64,000 nt of DNA from Spirochaetaceae bacterium (GCA_017618015.1 JAFZVC010000027.1:62001-126000); one strand, 5' to 3'. Shown: positions 53,921 to 62,561, counted from the first letter of the stretch. Notes: generated by a model from the letters alone, not told the origin. A program made the numbers and translations.

Positions 53921-54703
53921 ATGAAAAAAATAATATTTGTTTTTGCGCTCATTTGTGCTTTATTTGTCTTTTTTGGATGTGCTTCTGATGAAGCACCACA
54001 AGAAGAACCTGTAGAGGTTGTCGAGCCAGAAACTACTGTCCCAGAAGAACAGCCTATACCGGAAGCTTCTATATCAGAGAATCCGGAACCTATAGTTGAA
54101 AATGAATCGGCTGACACAGTTGAGCCGGTACAGGAAGAGCAAGCACCTGAAGAAACAAATGTTGTATTCACAACAGAATGGGTTGATCTTGTTGTGGATG
54201 ATGAAGAAAACTGCGGATATTTCATAACTACCGATGAACTTGGAAGTTTTTACGGTATAGAGGGTGAATTCAAAAAGGATGCCGGAAGCGAAAGCAGCTG
54301 TTTCGGTTTTGTTTTCGGATATTCAACACAAGAAGACGGTATTGTTCCAGATTATTTCCGTTTTGCTATAAACGTAAAAGGTGAATTTTCGATTCATACA
54401 TGGAATGCAGGCACATACAAGGATCTTATTGATCCAGAGGCAGATACTGCTTACCTGTATAAATCTGATGCACTCAAAACGGGTTATGGCGAAGTAAATA
54501 CTCTTAAAATTGAAGTTGATAGCGACAACCTTTTCTCGTTCTATATAAACGGAACAAAAGTTGCCTCTGGTATAGAGCCGTTTGAAAACAGTTCCTGCGG
54601 CGTGATGGTTTTCTTCTCTATTGGAACAAAGCAGGAAGAGAACCTTGCTGAATCACCGGTAAAATTCTCATATAGAATTATAGATTCAGTTACAGCAGAG
54701 TAA
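53921..54703 (+). CDS. Lipoprotein with acidic spacer and a lectin-like beta-sandwich domain
   Basis: From the ATG at 53921 (SD AGGTG) the protein has 260 residues with a lipobox FVFFGC. A Glu/Pro/Val-rich spacer (about 20-80) follows, then a domain of about 175 residues (FGFVFGYSTQEDGIVPDYFR, INVKGEFSIHTWNAGTYK, LKIEVDSDNLFSFYINGTKV) that looks like a concanavalin-type or DUF1080-like beta-sandwich, such as bind carbohydrates. It is probably exposed in the periplasm or at the cell surface. It is cotranscribed with rsmE (TAATG overlap), although the functions seem unrelated. Confidence 0.75.
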   Translation: MKKIIFVFALICALFVFFGCASDEAPQEEPVEVVEPETTVPEEQPIPEASISENPEPIVENESADTVEPVQEEQAPEETNVVFTTEWVDLVVDDEENCGYFITTDELGSFYGIEGEFKKDAGSESSCFGFVFGYSTQEDGIVPDYFRFAINVKGEFSIHTWNAGTYKDLIDPEADTAYLYKSDALKTGYGEVNTLKIEVDSDNLFSFYINGTKVASGIEPFENSSCGVMVFFSIGTKQEENLAESPVKFSYRIIDSVTAE

Positions 54704-55491
54704 TGAACATAGTGCTTTTTCTGCGGGAGGAAATGGAAAAAACCCTTCCGCTGAAAGATGACAGGGCAAAACATATCTTAAAAGTTCTTCACAAGCAAAC
54801 TGGCGATTCTTTTGATGCAGGGATTATCAATGGGGAAGCTGGTCGGGCAGAAATAACGGCAATAACGGACGAAGGCATTTCTTTCGATTTCCTCCCGCAG
54901 TCAGACGGGAAGCCGCTGTACCCGATTACGCTTATAATCGGTTTTCCGCGTCCAATCCAACTTAAACGGCTTTTTCGCGATGTTGCAGGTCTTGGGGCTT
55001 CCCGCCTGTGCTTGTGCGGAACCGAGCTTGGCGAAAAATCATATATGGATTCAAATATTGTTGAGCGGGGCGCGGCTTATGCTGCCTTGGTTGACGGTTC
55101 CGCCCAAGCAAAAAGCACCCACATCCCAGAACTTCAGCTTTTTCCGTCTGTAAAGGCATGCCTTTCCGAACTTTTTCCCGCCAAAGAATGCACAGGCTCT
55201 TCAGCCGCGCTTTGTACAGCTGATACAGATATTCGTGTTATGCTGGATAACGTAAAACCTGAATCTACTCTTTTCGGACATATGCAAAAGTCCATTCCGA
55301 AAAATGCGCCCACCTCAGCAATTATGACTTATGCCGCTATTGGGAGCGAGCGCGGCTGGACAGACAATGAGCGTTCGCTTTTTGCGGAAGCCGGTTTTGC
55401 CTCGTGCTCTATGGGAATTCGCGTTTTACGGACGGAAACGGCTGCAACCGTTGCGATGTCACTCATCCTGCAATCGATGGGATTACTGTAG
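54703..55491 (+). CDS. rsmE: 16S rRNA (uracil-1498-N3)-methyltransferase RsmE
   Basis: The 262-residue SPOUT enzyme methylates N3 of U1498 in 16S rRNA. It has the N-terminal PUA-like part (LKDDRAKHILKVLHKQTGDSF), ITLIIGFPRPIQLKRLFRDV, and the knotted cofactor site near the end (AAIGSERGWTDNE, GIRVLRTETAATVAMSLILQ). Length and motifs fit the family. Its ATG overlaps the lipoprotein stop. Confidence 0.93.
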   Translation: MNIVLFLREEMEKTLPLKDDRAKHILKVLHKQTGDSFDAGIINGEAGRAEITAITDEGISFDFLPQSDGKPLYPITLIIGFPRPIQLKRLFRDVAGLGASRLCLCGTELGEKSYMDSNIVERGAAYAALVDGSAQAKSTHIPELQLFPSVKACLSELFPAKECTGSSAALCTADTDIRVMLDNVKPESTLFGHMQKSIPKNAPTSAIMTYAAIGSERGWTDNERSLFAEAGFASCSMGIRVLRTETAATVAMSLILQSMGLL

Positions 55492-55501
55492 ACAGGTATA
55501 C

Positions 55502-56254
55502 TTACTCTTCTTTAAGCGGATCGACTTTATAAAGTTTTGAAAGCTGGTTTCTCAAAGCGTTCATATCTCGCTGATACGGGGCAATAAACTTGACGTTTTC
55601 GCCCGTAACAGGATGAGCCAGTTCAATACTGTATGCATGAAGAGCAAGTCGTGAAAGTAAGGGCTTTTCTTCGTATATGTCGCCGCGCCAAGAACGCTTG
55701 ATATCAGAAAGCTTAACAGGCTTTTGGTTGCCGCTGTAAAGCGGATCGCAAACAATAGAAATGTCCAAATCTGCAAGATGGGCGCGGATTTGGTGCGTTC
55801 TGCCTGTTAGTGGGCGGGCTTCTATCCACGAGAAAGGTCCGCATGTCCCGATAAGCTTGAATTCGGTGCACGAAGCTTTTCCAAGCCTTCTGCTTACAAT
55901 TGTGCGGTGGTGTGCGTCTCCGTCTGGTAAAAGCTTTGCTTCTGATACGTAAGTGTCCCAAGAAGGACGACCGTGAACAAGCGCATGATACACTTTTTTT
56001 ATAAGTCGTCTTTCAAAGGCAATCGAAAGATTTCTATGAGCTTCGGCATTACGGGCATATATAACGATGCCGGAAGTATCTTTATCAATACGATGAACGG
56101 CCATAAGGCTTCCGAATTCTGGTTCGGCAAGGACATCCAGGCGTGGTGCGTCTTTGTCGTAACGGTCGGATGCAGTGAGAATACCTGAGTTTTTGTTAAA
56201 AACAACAATATCGTTGTCGGAATAGATAACTGAATACGGTTTAGCCTGTTTCAT
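55502..56254 (-). CDS. RluA-family pseudouridine synthase
   Basis: The 250-residue enzyme isomerises uridine to pseudouridine in rRNA or tRNA. The catalytic motif is MAVHRIDKDTSGIVIYARN with the catalytic Asp, and PLTGRTHQIRAHLADLDISI and CDPLYSGNQK follow. No N-terminal S4 domain is present, so it resembles the short RluA/TruC-type members. The exact site is unknown. It faces rsmE tail-to-tail with a 10-base gap. Confidence 0.9.
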   Translation of the reverse strand: MKQAKPYSVIYSDNDIVVFNKNSGILTASDRYDKDAPRLDVLAEPEFGSLMAVHRIDKDTSGIVIYARNAEAHRNLSIAFERRLIKKVYHALVHGRPSWDTYVSEAKLLPDGDAHHRTIVSRRLGKASCTEFKLIGTCGPFSWIEARPLTGRTHQIRAHLADLDISIVCDPLYSGNQKPVKLSDIKRSWRGDIYEEKPLLSRLALHAYSIELAHPVTGENVKFIAPYQRDMNALRNQLSKLYKVDPLKEE

Positions 56255-56301
56255 ACGTTGTTATTATACCAAGCGATACATCTGATGTAAACGGCACACT
56301 T

Positions 56302-58731
56302 TTACAGAAACTCTTTAAGACAGAGCAAGTCCGGGCAAAGCTTGTAAAGAAGAGGTTTTATTTCTTCTGTGGGCTGAACTTTATCCGGGACCATGACGGC
56401 ATACATGCCTGCCGCGGCAGTGCTGCGGACGCCGTTCAAACTGTCTTCAATTCCGGCGCACTCTTCCGGAGGAACGCCAAGTTTTTTGCAAGCTGTCAAA
56501 TATATTTCGGGGTCAGGTTTGCTCTTAAAAACCATGTCGCCTGTAACAAGCACAGCGAAAAAATCAAGGAGCCCCGCGTTTTTGAGCTGCCTTTTTACTG
56601 TATCGCCTTTTGTGGACGATGCAAGCGCAAGTGGATATCCTTTTTCTTGTAGATATGCAAGGATTTCAGCGGCTCCTTTTTTCAGGGGAATCCCCTCTGT
56701 TACTTCGAGTTCGTGGAAAAGCTCGCCTGTACGGCGTAAAAAGGCAGCTCCGGTAAAGCCCGGAAGAGTGCCAAAACGCCGGTTAAGTTCTTCTTCAATA
56801 TGACGGCTGTTGCTGCCGCGGCAGGCTTCCAACGCTTCTGTAATCTTATCGCGTGGAATTCCCATTTCTGAAGCAGCCTCGAACCAATTCCTGTCACTCA
56901 TCGATTCCGTATCAAGCAGAACACCGTCCATGTCAAAAACGACTGCTTTAATTGACGCTTGATAATTGTTAGCAAGCGTCAAAACGGCTGAGTCAAGGCC
57001 TTGAGCGCAGCGAGCCTTGACCTGCCGTATTTCTTGTGCTGTATTATTCTGCGTCAAGCTGCTTATCGCTTTTGCGCAGTTTTCGCCGTCCATTGCAGAA
57101 GAAACAATGCCCCCAGCATAGCCGGAACCTTCTCCTGACGGGAAAAGCCCTTTAATTATTGGGCTTTCAAGTGTTTTAGCGTCGCGCAATATGCGGACAG
57201 GTGTTGATGTGCGAGTTTCCGGGGCAATAAGTAAAGCTTCTTTGCAAATAAAACCTTTCATATGCTTATCAAAGGCGAGGAAGCCTTCTTTAAGCCGCGC
57301 TGAAACATGATTCGGCAGAACTTCATCCAAGCATACAGAAGCAACGCCGGGCGTATATGATGATTTAGGCAGCGCGGAAGAACGTTTGCCTGCAAGGAAA
57401 TCTACAAGAAGTTGCGCAGGTGCAGTTTGTGGATTCACGGGTGTAGTCGCATTTTTCGCATGTGTCGTATTCTCCGATGAAGCACAAGAATCCGCATTCG
57501 TTGACGCTGTTTTTTTTGCCGCCTGTTCTATTGCCGTCCTGAAATGAAGTCCCGCAAGTGGATCTCCTGTAAACTTGCCCCACTCAGCGTAATCTTCCGG
57601 GCGGCATTCTACGACGATTGCAGCATTGGACCAGTATGCGTTACGGCTGGAAGGTGACATTCCGTTAACAACTATGCCGTCTGGTGACGATGCAGAAGGT
57701 ACGACAAGCCCGCCAGGACACATACAGAAAGAATATACGCCGCGTTCCTGCACCTGCGCTGTCAGCCTGTATTCTGCTGCGGGCAAAACTTCTCCGCGTT
57801 CTTTGCCGTGGTATTGAATCTTATCGATGATTTCGCGCGGATGTTCTACTCGAACGCCAACCGCAAAAGTCTTTGGTTCAAGCGCCCGTTTATCAACTGA
57901 GGCAATCATCTCGTATATGTCCGGCGCAGAATGACCGCATGCAAGAATAAGTTTTTCACCGTTTATGACGCGCTCCGCACCGGTACGAGTGTCTGCTACT
58001 TTAATGCCACAAATTGCTGGGGTATCATGCGTCCTATTAGTCAAAATATCAGTGCAGCGCGTATTGAATAAAACTTCACCGCCATAGTTGATAATCGTTT
58101 TCTTTATGTTGTCTATAATCTGCGGAAGTTTGTCCGTGCCTATGTGCGGATGCGCGTCCGTAAGGATTTTTGGATCTGCGCCATGAAAAACGAGTATTTG
58201 CAAAATCCGCCCGATGTTGCCGCGCTTTCCAGAGCGAGAGAAAAGCTTTCCGTCAGAGAATGTACCTGCTCCACCTTCGCCAAAACAGTAGTTTGAATCG
58301 CTGTTAAGGACTCCGGTACGGCTTATGTCCGCAATATCGCGTTTCCGCTGCGAAGTTTCTGGACCGCGCTCAATAATGATAGGCTTAATTCCGTTTTCAA
58401 GTAGCGTGAGCGCGGCAAAAAGACCGGCTGGTCCTGCCCCGATAATCAGTACACGCTTTGAGTTGCCATCGCATTTTTTCCAACGAGGAACAAACACATT
58501 TTCTGTATCGTTCTCTGGCGTATCTCCATCAGTATAGACATCGTAGCGGAGGAAAAGTTTTACATCCCTTTTACGTGCATCTATCGATTTTTTTCTGAAA
58601 ACAAATGCTGAAATCTCTTTTTCTGTAAGGCTTACACCAGTTTTTCGCAATTCTTTTAAGGCTTTGTTCCGTAAGAGAGTTTCGTTTTTTTCTTCTTCTG
58701 GGGTGCAGTTAAAACTGACTGTGTATTTCAT
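56302..58731 (-). CDS. Fusion of a COG2509 FAD-dependent dehydrogenase and a HAD-superfamily phosphatase
   Basis: From the ATG at 58731 the protein has 809 residues. A longer frame reaches 58854 but overlaps the phosphodiesterase gene. Residues 1-590 are a COG2509-type flavoprotein with dinucleotide loop VLIIGAGPAGLFAALTLLENG, FGEGGAGTFSDGKLFSRSGK and a C-terminal LFPSGEGSGYAGGIVSSAMDG. The last 220 residues are a beta-phosphoglucomutase-like HAD phosphatase (VVFDMDGVLLDTESMSDRN, LALASSTKGDTVKRQL, KPDPEIYLTACKKLG, GIEDSLNGVRSTAAAGM). The linker of about 30 residues is encoded by two palindromes (56954-56980 and 56992-57021). No ATG precedes the HAD part, so it is translated as a fusion unless a TTG is used. 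The reaction of the flavoprotein is not known. Confidence 0.8.
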   Translation of the reverse strand: MKYTVSFNCTPEEEKNETLLRNKALKELRKTGVSLTEKEISAFVFRKKSIDARKRDVKLFLRYDVYTDGDTPENDTENVFVPRWKKCDGNSKRVLIIGAGPAGLFAALTLLENGIKPIIIERGPETSQRKRDIADISRTGVLNSDSNYCFGEGGAGTFSDGKLFSRSGKRGNIGRILQILVFHGADPKILTDAHPHIGTDKLPQIIDNIKKTIINYGGEVLFNTRCTDILTNRTHDTPAICGIKVADTRTGAERVINGEKLILACGHSAPDIYEMIASVDKRALEPKTFAVGVRVEHPREIIDKIQYHGKERGEVLPAAEYRLTAQVQERGVYSFCMCPGGLVVPSASSPDGIVVNGMSPSSRNAYWSNAAIVVECRPEDYAEWGKFTGDPLAGLHFRTAIEQAAKKTASTNADSCASSENTTHAKNATTPVNPQTAPAQLLVDFLAGKRSSALPKSSYTPGVASVCLDEVLPNHVSARLKEGFLAFDKHMKGFICKEALLIAPETRTSTPVRILRDAKTLESPIIKGLFPSGEGSGYAGGIVSSAMDGENCAKAISSLTQNNTAQEIRQVKARCAQGLDSAVLTLANNYQASIKAVVFDMDGVLLDTESMSDRNWFEAASEMGIPRDKITEALEACRGSNSRHIEEELNRRFGTLPGFTGAAFLRRTGELFHELEVTEGIPLKKGAAEILAYLQEKGYPLALASSTKGDTVKRQLKNAGLLDFFAVLVTGDMVFKSKPDPEIYLTACKKLGVPPEECAGIEDSLNGVRSTAAAGMYAVMVPDKVQPTEEIKPLLYKLCPDLLCLKEFL
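56954..57021. repeat. Two palindromes in the coding linker, the second REP-like
   Basis: GACGCTTG (56954-56961) pairs with CAAGCGTC (56973-56980). GTCAAGGC (56992-56999) pairs with GCCTTGAC (57014-57021) around the loop TTGAGCGCAGCGA. The loop core GAGCGCAGCGA resembles GAGCGTTAGCGA in the right end of the island (50892-50903). Confidence 0.7.
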
Positions 58732-58736
58732 GTGTG

Positions 58737-59399
58737 CTAAATTGAGATGAGGGAAAACTGATATCGTCCGAAAGTGTTTTCTTTGATGCCAAAGAAGTTT
58801 ATATCGAACTTTTCTGATATACCGGGATACGAAACGACTGCAAAAGAAGGACACGAGCCGTTTCTTGGTCTTGTGACGCTGCCTGGGTTCAACACAACTG
58901 TATTATCCTGAATCCCTTTGTACGGACAATGGGTATGACCATAAAAAACAAGGGTGGCTTTAGATGACGAAGCTACTGAAACAAGATGATCAGTGCCAAA
59001 ATCGACTCCGAATAAATGACCGTGTGTAAAGAATATCGTTCTTCCGGCAGCTTTGAACAAGTTATAATCAGGAACATCAAATCTCATAGTTCCGGTGAAA
59101 TATTCGTTGTAATCACCATTACCGCGGACGAGCGCGACAACCGGAGGAAGCATATTGCGCATTTTTTCGTCTGAGGCAGCTTCTGTAAAGAACCTAGCGA
59201 CATCACGAACTCCGTCGCCGCAATAGATGAGCGCGTCTGAATCAACTCCGAACTGGTTCATTATTTCACAGAAAAGCGAGTAGTTGTCACAATGCATGTC
59301 TGAAAGCACGAGCAATGTTGCTTTTTTCGCGGAAGCAAGTTTTTCAATGTCCTGGGCAGAGCCTATAAGACCAGAACGAATCTGCATCAATTGGTTCAT
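58737..59399 (-). CDS. YfcE/MJ0936-type metallophosphodiesterase
   Basis: The 220-residue calcineurin-fold enzyme has the ordered metal ligands LLVLSDMHCD, IYCGDGVRD, VRGNGDYNEY, FFTHGHLFGV, FYGHTHCPYK and LNPGSVTRPR. Family members hydrolyse phosphodiesters such as cyclic nucleotides or small model substrates in vitro, and the natural substrate is unclear. Its ATG overlaps the stop of the lipoprotein gene by 4 bases. Confidence 0.88.
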   Translation of the reverse strand: MNQLMQIRSGLIGSAQDIEKLASAKKATLLVLSDMHCDNYSLFCEIMNQFGVDSDALIYCGDGVRDVARFFTEAASDEKMRNMLPPVVALVRGNGDYNEYFTGTMRFDVPDYNLFKAAGRTIFFTHGHLFGVDFGTDHLVSVASSSKATLVFYGHTHCPYKGIQDNTVVLNPGSVTRPRNGSCPSFAVVSYPGISEKFDINFFGIKENTFGRYQFSLISI

Positions 59400-60247
59400 T
59401 TGTAAATCCCCAGAACGTAGTGATTAAGAGCAGGCAAGCTGGATTCCGGCTCAATGAAACGGTTAAGAGTGCAGTTGCTGAAAACTTCCGCGTATGCTTT
59501 TAACAGATATTCTGCTGCATCGGAGGGGCTGTACGGATTGTTCACGGCATCTGCTGTCTTTTTTATATAGTGGATTACGGGCGTAAGAATATCACCTATG
59601 TTTCCGCCATATTTTTTCGCACCGTTCACAAGATCATCCATCAGCATTGAATCCTGGTCAGAAGCTTCTCCATCAACGTATTCTTTATAATCGAGTACGA
59701 AGAAAGAACCGCATTCTGTTCCCAATATCTCGTCGGTATTATATGTTACAGGAAAAATCGACCATACAGGATACGAAATGCCACTTTCCATAAGGTCCAT
59801 AAGTGCGTAGTAAGTTCTGTCGGGTGCACTCAAAAGAACAAGACCGATTATGTTTTTGTCTTTGAGAGTATCTGTAAGAAATGAAACTTTTATTCGCTTC
59901 CCGTTCAGGTATTCATCTGGGAAAAAATATGTTTCGATAAGACCGCCATCTTCGGCAAGCCCGAATTCTTCCGCAAGGAATTCTTTCACGGGAAGGCTTG
60001 TTTCTTCAGTTTCATAGCCAGCTCCAAGAACTAAAGCTATGTGTGGATAATCGCCCGGCAGCCATTTTGGAACCAAGGCATCCGGTCGTTCAACAAGAAT
60101 GTCCGGATCTGGTTCGTCCACAATAGGCGCACGTTCCTGTTTTTTGCAGCCCGAAAAAAAGAAAGCAATTGCAAAAATAGCAAACAATGCGAGCATACAT
60201 TGCAAAACTCTTTCAGAGTTATTCAAACCTGTATTATCATTCCACAT
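59396..60247 (-). CDS. Lipoprotein resembling periplasmic binding proteins, function unknown
   Basis: I chose the ATG at 60247 (283 residues), which has GGAGA 8 bases upstream. An ATG at 60262 is also in frame. The signal has a lipobox AFFFSGC. The body has alternating strand-helix segments such as PHIALVLGAGYETEETSLPV, RIKVSFLTDTLKDKNIIGLV and SYPVWSIFPVTYNTDEILGT that recall a binding-protein fold (DUF3798-like). I do not recognise a ligand. The gene overlaps the MBL-hydrolase gene upstream by 11 bases and the phosphodiesterase gene by 4, so all three are translated together. Confidence 0.65.
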   Translation of the reverse strand: MWNDNTGLNNSERVLQCMLALFAIFAIAFFFSGCKKQERAPIVDEPDPDILVERPDALVPKWLPGDYPHIALVLGAGYETEETSLPVKEFLAEEFGLAEDGGLIETYFFPDEYLNGKRIKVSFLTDTLKDKNIIGLVLLSAPDRTYYALMDLMESGISYPVWSIFPVTYNTDEILGTECGSFFVLDYKEYVDGEASDQDSMLMDDLVNGAKKYGGNIGDILTPVIHYIKKTADAVNNPYSPSDAAEYLLKAYAEVFSNCTLNRFIEPESSLPALNHYVLGIYK

Positions 60248-60902
60248 ACGTATATTCTCCATGACCTGGCAGAACTTTTGTGCCGTGCGGGAGCTCTTCC
60301 AAACGTGAAAGGCTTTTCATCAGCTCGGAATAATTCCCGCCACGCAAATCAGTTCTTCCAATTCCCCCGCCTGCAAAAATTGTGTCACCGGAAAAAAGTG
60401 TTTTTTCGCTTTCATTGTACAGACAGATTGAACCGGGGCTGTGACCCGGCGTGTGCAGTATGCTCCATTCGGGTGCGAACGGAAGCACATCACCGTCTTT
60501 TAACAGCAAAGTTGCCGCCGGAAGAGAGCCTTCTTGTTCAAAATAATTTCGAACATATGGTGTAAGTGCAAGCGCGGAAAAATCTGATAAATGCAAGGCG
60601 GCGGCATCTTCACCAAGATAGCAAGCATCATCTTTGTGAATCGCGATTGGTGCGTCGGGAAAAAGGTTGTGTAAATAGGGAAGGGCGCTTATATGATCAA
60701 AATGACCGTGTGTGAACACGAATCCATCACAGCGTTTCAGCAGACTGTAGTATTTATCCACATCAATTTTGTGCCCACCAGCATCAATGACAAAAACGCA
60801 ATCCGGCTCGCCCTTTTCCTGTGCAGATTCAGATGAATACCGGCTTACGATGTATGTGTTGGTGCCCATGTAGGCTGTACTGAAACACTGTATGGAATAC
60901 AT
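60237..60902 (-). CDS. Metallo-beta-lactamase-fold hydrolase, glyoxalase II-like
   Basis: The 221-residue protein has the MBL ligands VFTHGHFDHISALPYL (His-x-His-x-Asp-His), HTPGHSPGSICLYN, LFSGDTIFAGGGIGRTDL and VLPGHGEYTYVE. This short form (YcbL/GloB-like) hydrolyses thioesters such as S-lactoylglutathione in some bacteria. The substrate here is unknown. It is 11 bases downstream of the DbpA-type gene. Confidence 0.88.
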   Translation of the reverse strand: MYSIQCFSTAYMGTNTYIVSRYSSESAQEKGEPDCVFVIDAGGHKIDVDKYYSLLKRCDGFVFTHGHFDHISALPYLHNLFPDAPIAIHKDDACYLGEDAAALHLSDFSALALTPYVRNYFEQEGSLPAATLLLKDGDVLPFAPEWSILHTPGHSPGSICLYNESEKTLFSGDTIFAGGGIGRTDLRGGNYSELMKSLSRLEELPHGTKVLPGHGEYTYVE

Positions 60903-60913
60903 GCACCTACCTG

Positions 60914-61564
60914 TCAGACCAGAAATTCTCCAGAAGTACCCGTTGGCTCTGCTGCTTCAACGCTGGTTGAGTCTACAGTGCTGCTTTCTGGGGTATATTC
61001 ACTCTTTGATGTATCATATTCATCAGAGCCTTCTGTCTTCTTTTTTGAAAAACTGACAGTAAGTTTGCGTCCTCTGTATTCAAAACCGTTAAGAGCATTG
61101 ATTACAGTGTCGCAGTCCTCTGTATAAAACTGAACGAAAGAATAGTTGTCCAGTACGCGGATTTCGCCGATGCGGTTTCTTTCCAAACCGGTGTTGTGTG
61201 TAATAAGATTAATCAAATCGCGCGGGAACACATGTCGGTTCCGTCCTGTGCTAATAAAAAGTGTAGAAGCAAGGGTTTCATCGATGATGTTGCGTGTAGA
61301 AGGCTGTGCATCAAAATCTGTTTTTTTCTCGTTGTTGAAACGATTGTTTTCGTGTCGATATTCTTTTCCGTAACGCTTATAAGAATCACGGCGGAATCCG
61401 CCTTCAGCATTTTTTGTAAGATAAGCCGCTACATAATTACGAAGTGCAAACGGCACATTCTTTTTGAACAACTTCCTGTACTTGTTAAGTTCTACCGGAT
61501 CTTCTTCACTCCGAACTTTTTCGACCGCATTTTGCAGTATCTCTATAAAACGTTCCTCTGTCAC
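60914..61564 (-). CDS. DbpA-type RNA-binding domain protein without a helicase
   Basis: I chose the GTG at 61564 (216 residues) because AGGAGA lies 7 bases upstream. A longer frame to 61660 would overlap the previous gene by 80 bases. The N-terminal 70 residues are helical, then a basic linker (about 72-100), then an RRM-like domain typical of the C-terminus of DbpA-type DEAD-box helicases (FISTGRNRHVFPRDLINLIT, RIGEIRVLDNYSFVQFYTED, GFEYRGRKLTVSFSKK). The Ser/Thr/Glu-rich tail is disordered. The helicase motifs are absent, so this is a free-standing rRNA-binding module. It may act in ribosome assembly. Confidence 0.8.
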   Translation of the reverse strand: MTEERFIEILQNAVEKVRSEEDPVELNKYRKLFKKNVPFALRNYVAAYLTKNAEGGFRRDSYKRYGKEYRHENNRFNNEKKTDFDAQPSTRNIIDETLASTLFISTGRNRHVFPRDLINLITHNTGLERNRIGEIRVLDNYSFVQFYTEDCDTVINALNGFEYRGRKLTVSFSKKKTEGSDEYDTSKSEYTPESSTVDSTSVEAAEPTGTSGEFLV

Positions 61565-61580
61565 TGCAATTCTCCTGTTT

Positions 61581-62474
61581 TCATAAATTTGCGATAAAGC
61601 CTGTTCCCATCTGTTCAAAGCCACAATTTCGGAGCATAGAAGCCGCATATCCTGATACAATAATGTTAGCGACTATGACCCAGTGGATGCCACGCAGCTT
61701 AAGCTTTTCAAGGCACTGTAACGTCAGTTCACGGCCAACGCCTAAACCCCTGTAACGGGGAGTGACAAAAATCATGGAAAGCACTGCTGTATGTGGTGCA
61801 CTTTCCAAAACGGATGAGGCAGAAATGCATCCGGCAAAATCGCCGCCTGCTGTCTCGGCAATCAGATTATATTCATCACAATCTTCAGAATAATCTCTTT
61901 GACGCTGTAAAAATTCAGCAACAACACGACCTACTTCCCCTTCATAAGATTTTTCTACCTCATGAAGAAGCGAATCGGCACTCATGAAAACATTCTCAAA
62001 ATCGTGTTCTCCATCTATCTCTCTGAAAATGAAATCATCTCTAAGAATGTCCGTGTTCTCTTCAGGTTCGCTTCCAAGAGCTTCAAGCCCCCAAGATTCA
62101 CACAGCACATTGTACCATTCAACTATAACGCGGTTCATCCGGTTTTCTTTGAACGCATACCAGAGTCTTTCAACTTCAGGATATTCCCGAAGAACTTTTT
62201 TGAAATTACGAAATACGCCGCGACCGGAAAAAAGTACAGCCCTGAGCGATTCGCGTGCAAGCGGGTTTCTAAGCAAAGCGACAAAACGCTCCATAAGATG
62301 AAACCCGTCCATTGAACCCCATTCAGGAATCTTGTAGTAACGGTCGTTGTCTATTTCCACTTCAGAAAATGGAATTGTCTTCAGTTCAACTGAATCAAAT
62401 ACGTATGACTTACCCTGATCTTCCATTGAGAAAATAATCTGATTACGAACTTCATCCGTTAAATCAAATTTCAT
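61581..62474 (-). CDS. UPF0158-GNAT acetyltransferase fusion
   Basis: The 297-residue protein has an N-terminal half similar to UPF0158 (FHLMERFVALLRNPLARESL, GVFRNFKKVLREYPEVERLW, YAFKENRMNRVIVEW). The C-terminal half is a GNAT acetyltransferase with AVLSMIFVTPRYRGLGVGRE, the acetyl-CoA-binding R-G-x-G-x-G loop, and SGYAASMLRNCGFEQMG. It would acetylate a small molecule, protein or RNA-linked substrate, which is not known. The ATG at 62474 has no Shine-Dalgarno sequence and lies 9 bases after a -10 box. Confidence 0.78.
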   Translation of the reverse strand: MKFDLTDEVRNQIIFSMEDQGKSYVFDSVELKTIPFSEVEIDNDRYYKIPEWGSMDGFHLMERFVALLRNPLARESLRAVLFSGRGVFRNFKKVLREYPEVERLWYAFKENRMNRVIVEWYNVLCESWGLEALGSEPEENTDILRDDFIFREIDGEHDFENVFMSADSLLHEVEKSYEGEVGRVVAEFLQRQRDYSEDCDEYNLIAETAGGDFAGCISASSVLESAPHTAVLSMIFVTPRYRGLGVGRELTLQCLEKLKLRGIHWVIVANIIVSGYAASMLRNCGFEQMGTGFIANL

Positions 62475-62483
62475 ACAGAGGAA

Positions 62484-62513
62484 AGTATATCATACTTTAA
62501 TAAACGAAATCAA
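62484..62513 (-). promoter_or_regulatory. Promoter of the UPF0158-GNAT gene, near-leaderless
   Basis: On the minus strand TTGATT (62513-62508), 18 bases and TATACT (62489-62484). The start point would be about two bases before the ATG at 62474. Confidence 0.5.
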
Positions 62514-62525
62514 CGATTAAATAGG

Positions 62526-62551
62526 CAACGCCCCCGGCTTAGGGAGCGTTG
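62526..62551 (-). terminator. Hairpin after the SUMF1-like gene
   Basis: On the minus strand CAACGCTCCC (62551-62542) pairs with GGGGGCGTTG (62535-62526) apart from one T-G pair. Only a broken T tract (TATTT) follows, so it may be a weak terminator. Confidence 0.5.
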
Positions 62552-62561
62552 TAGAGGTGTT

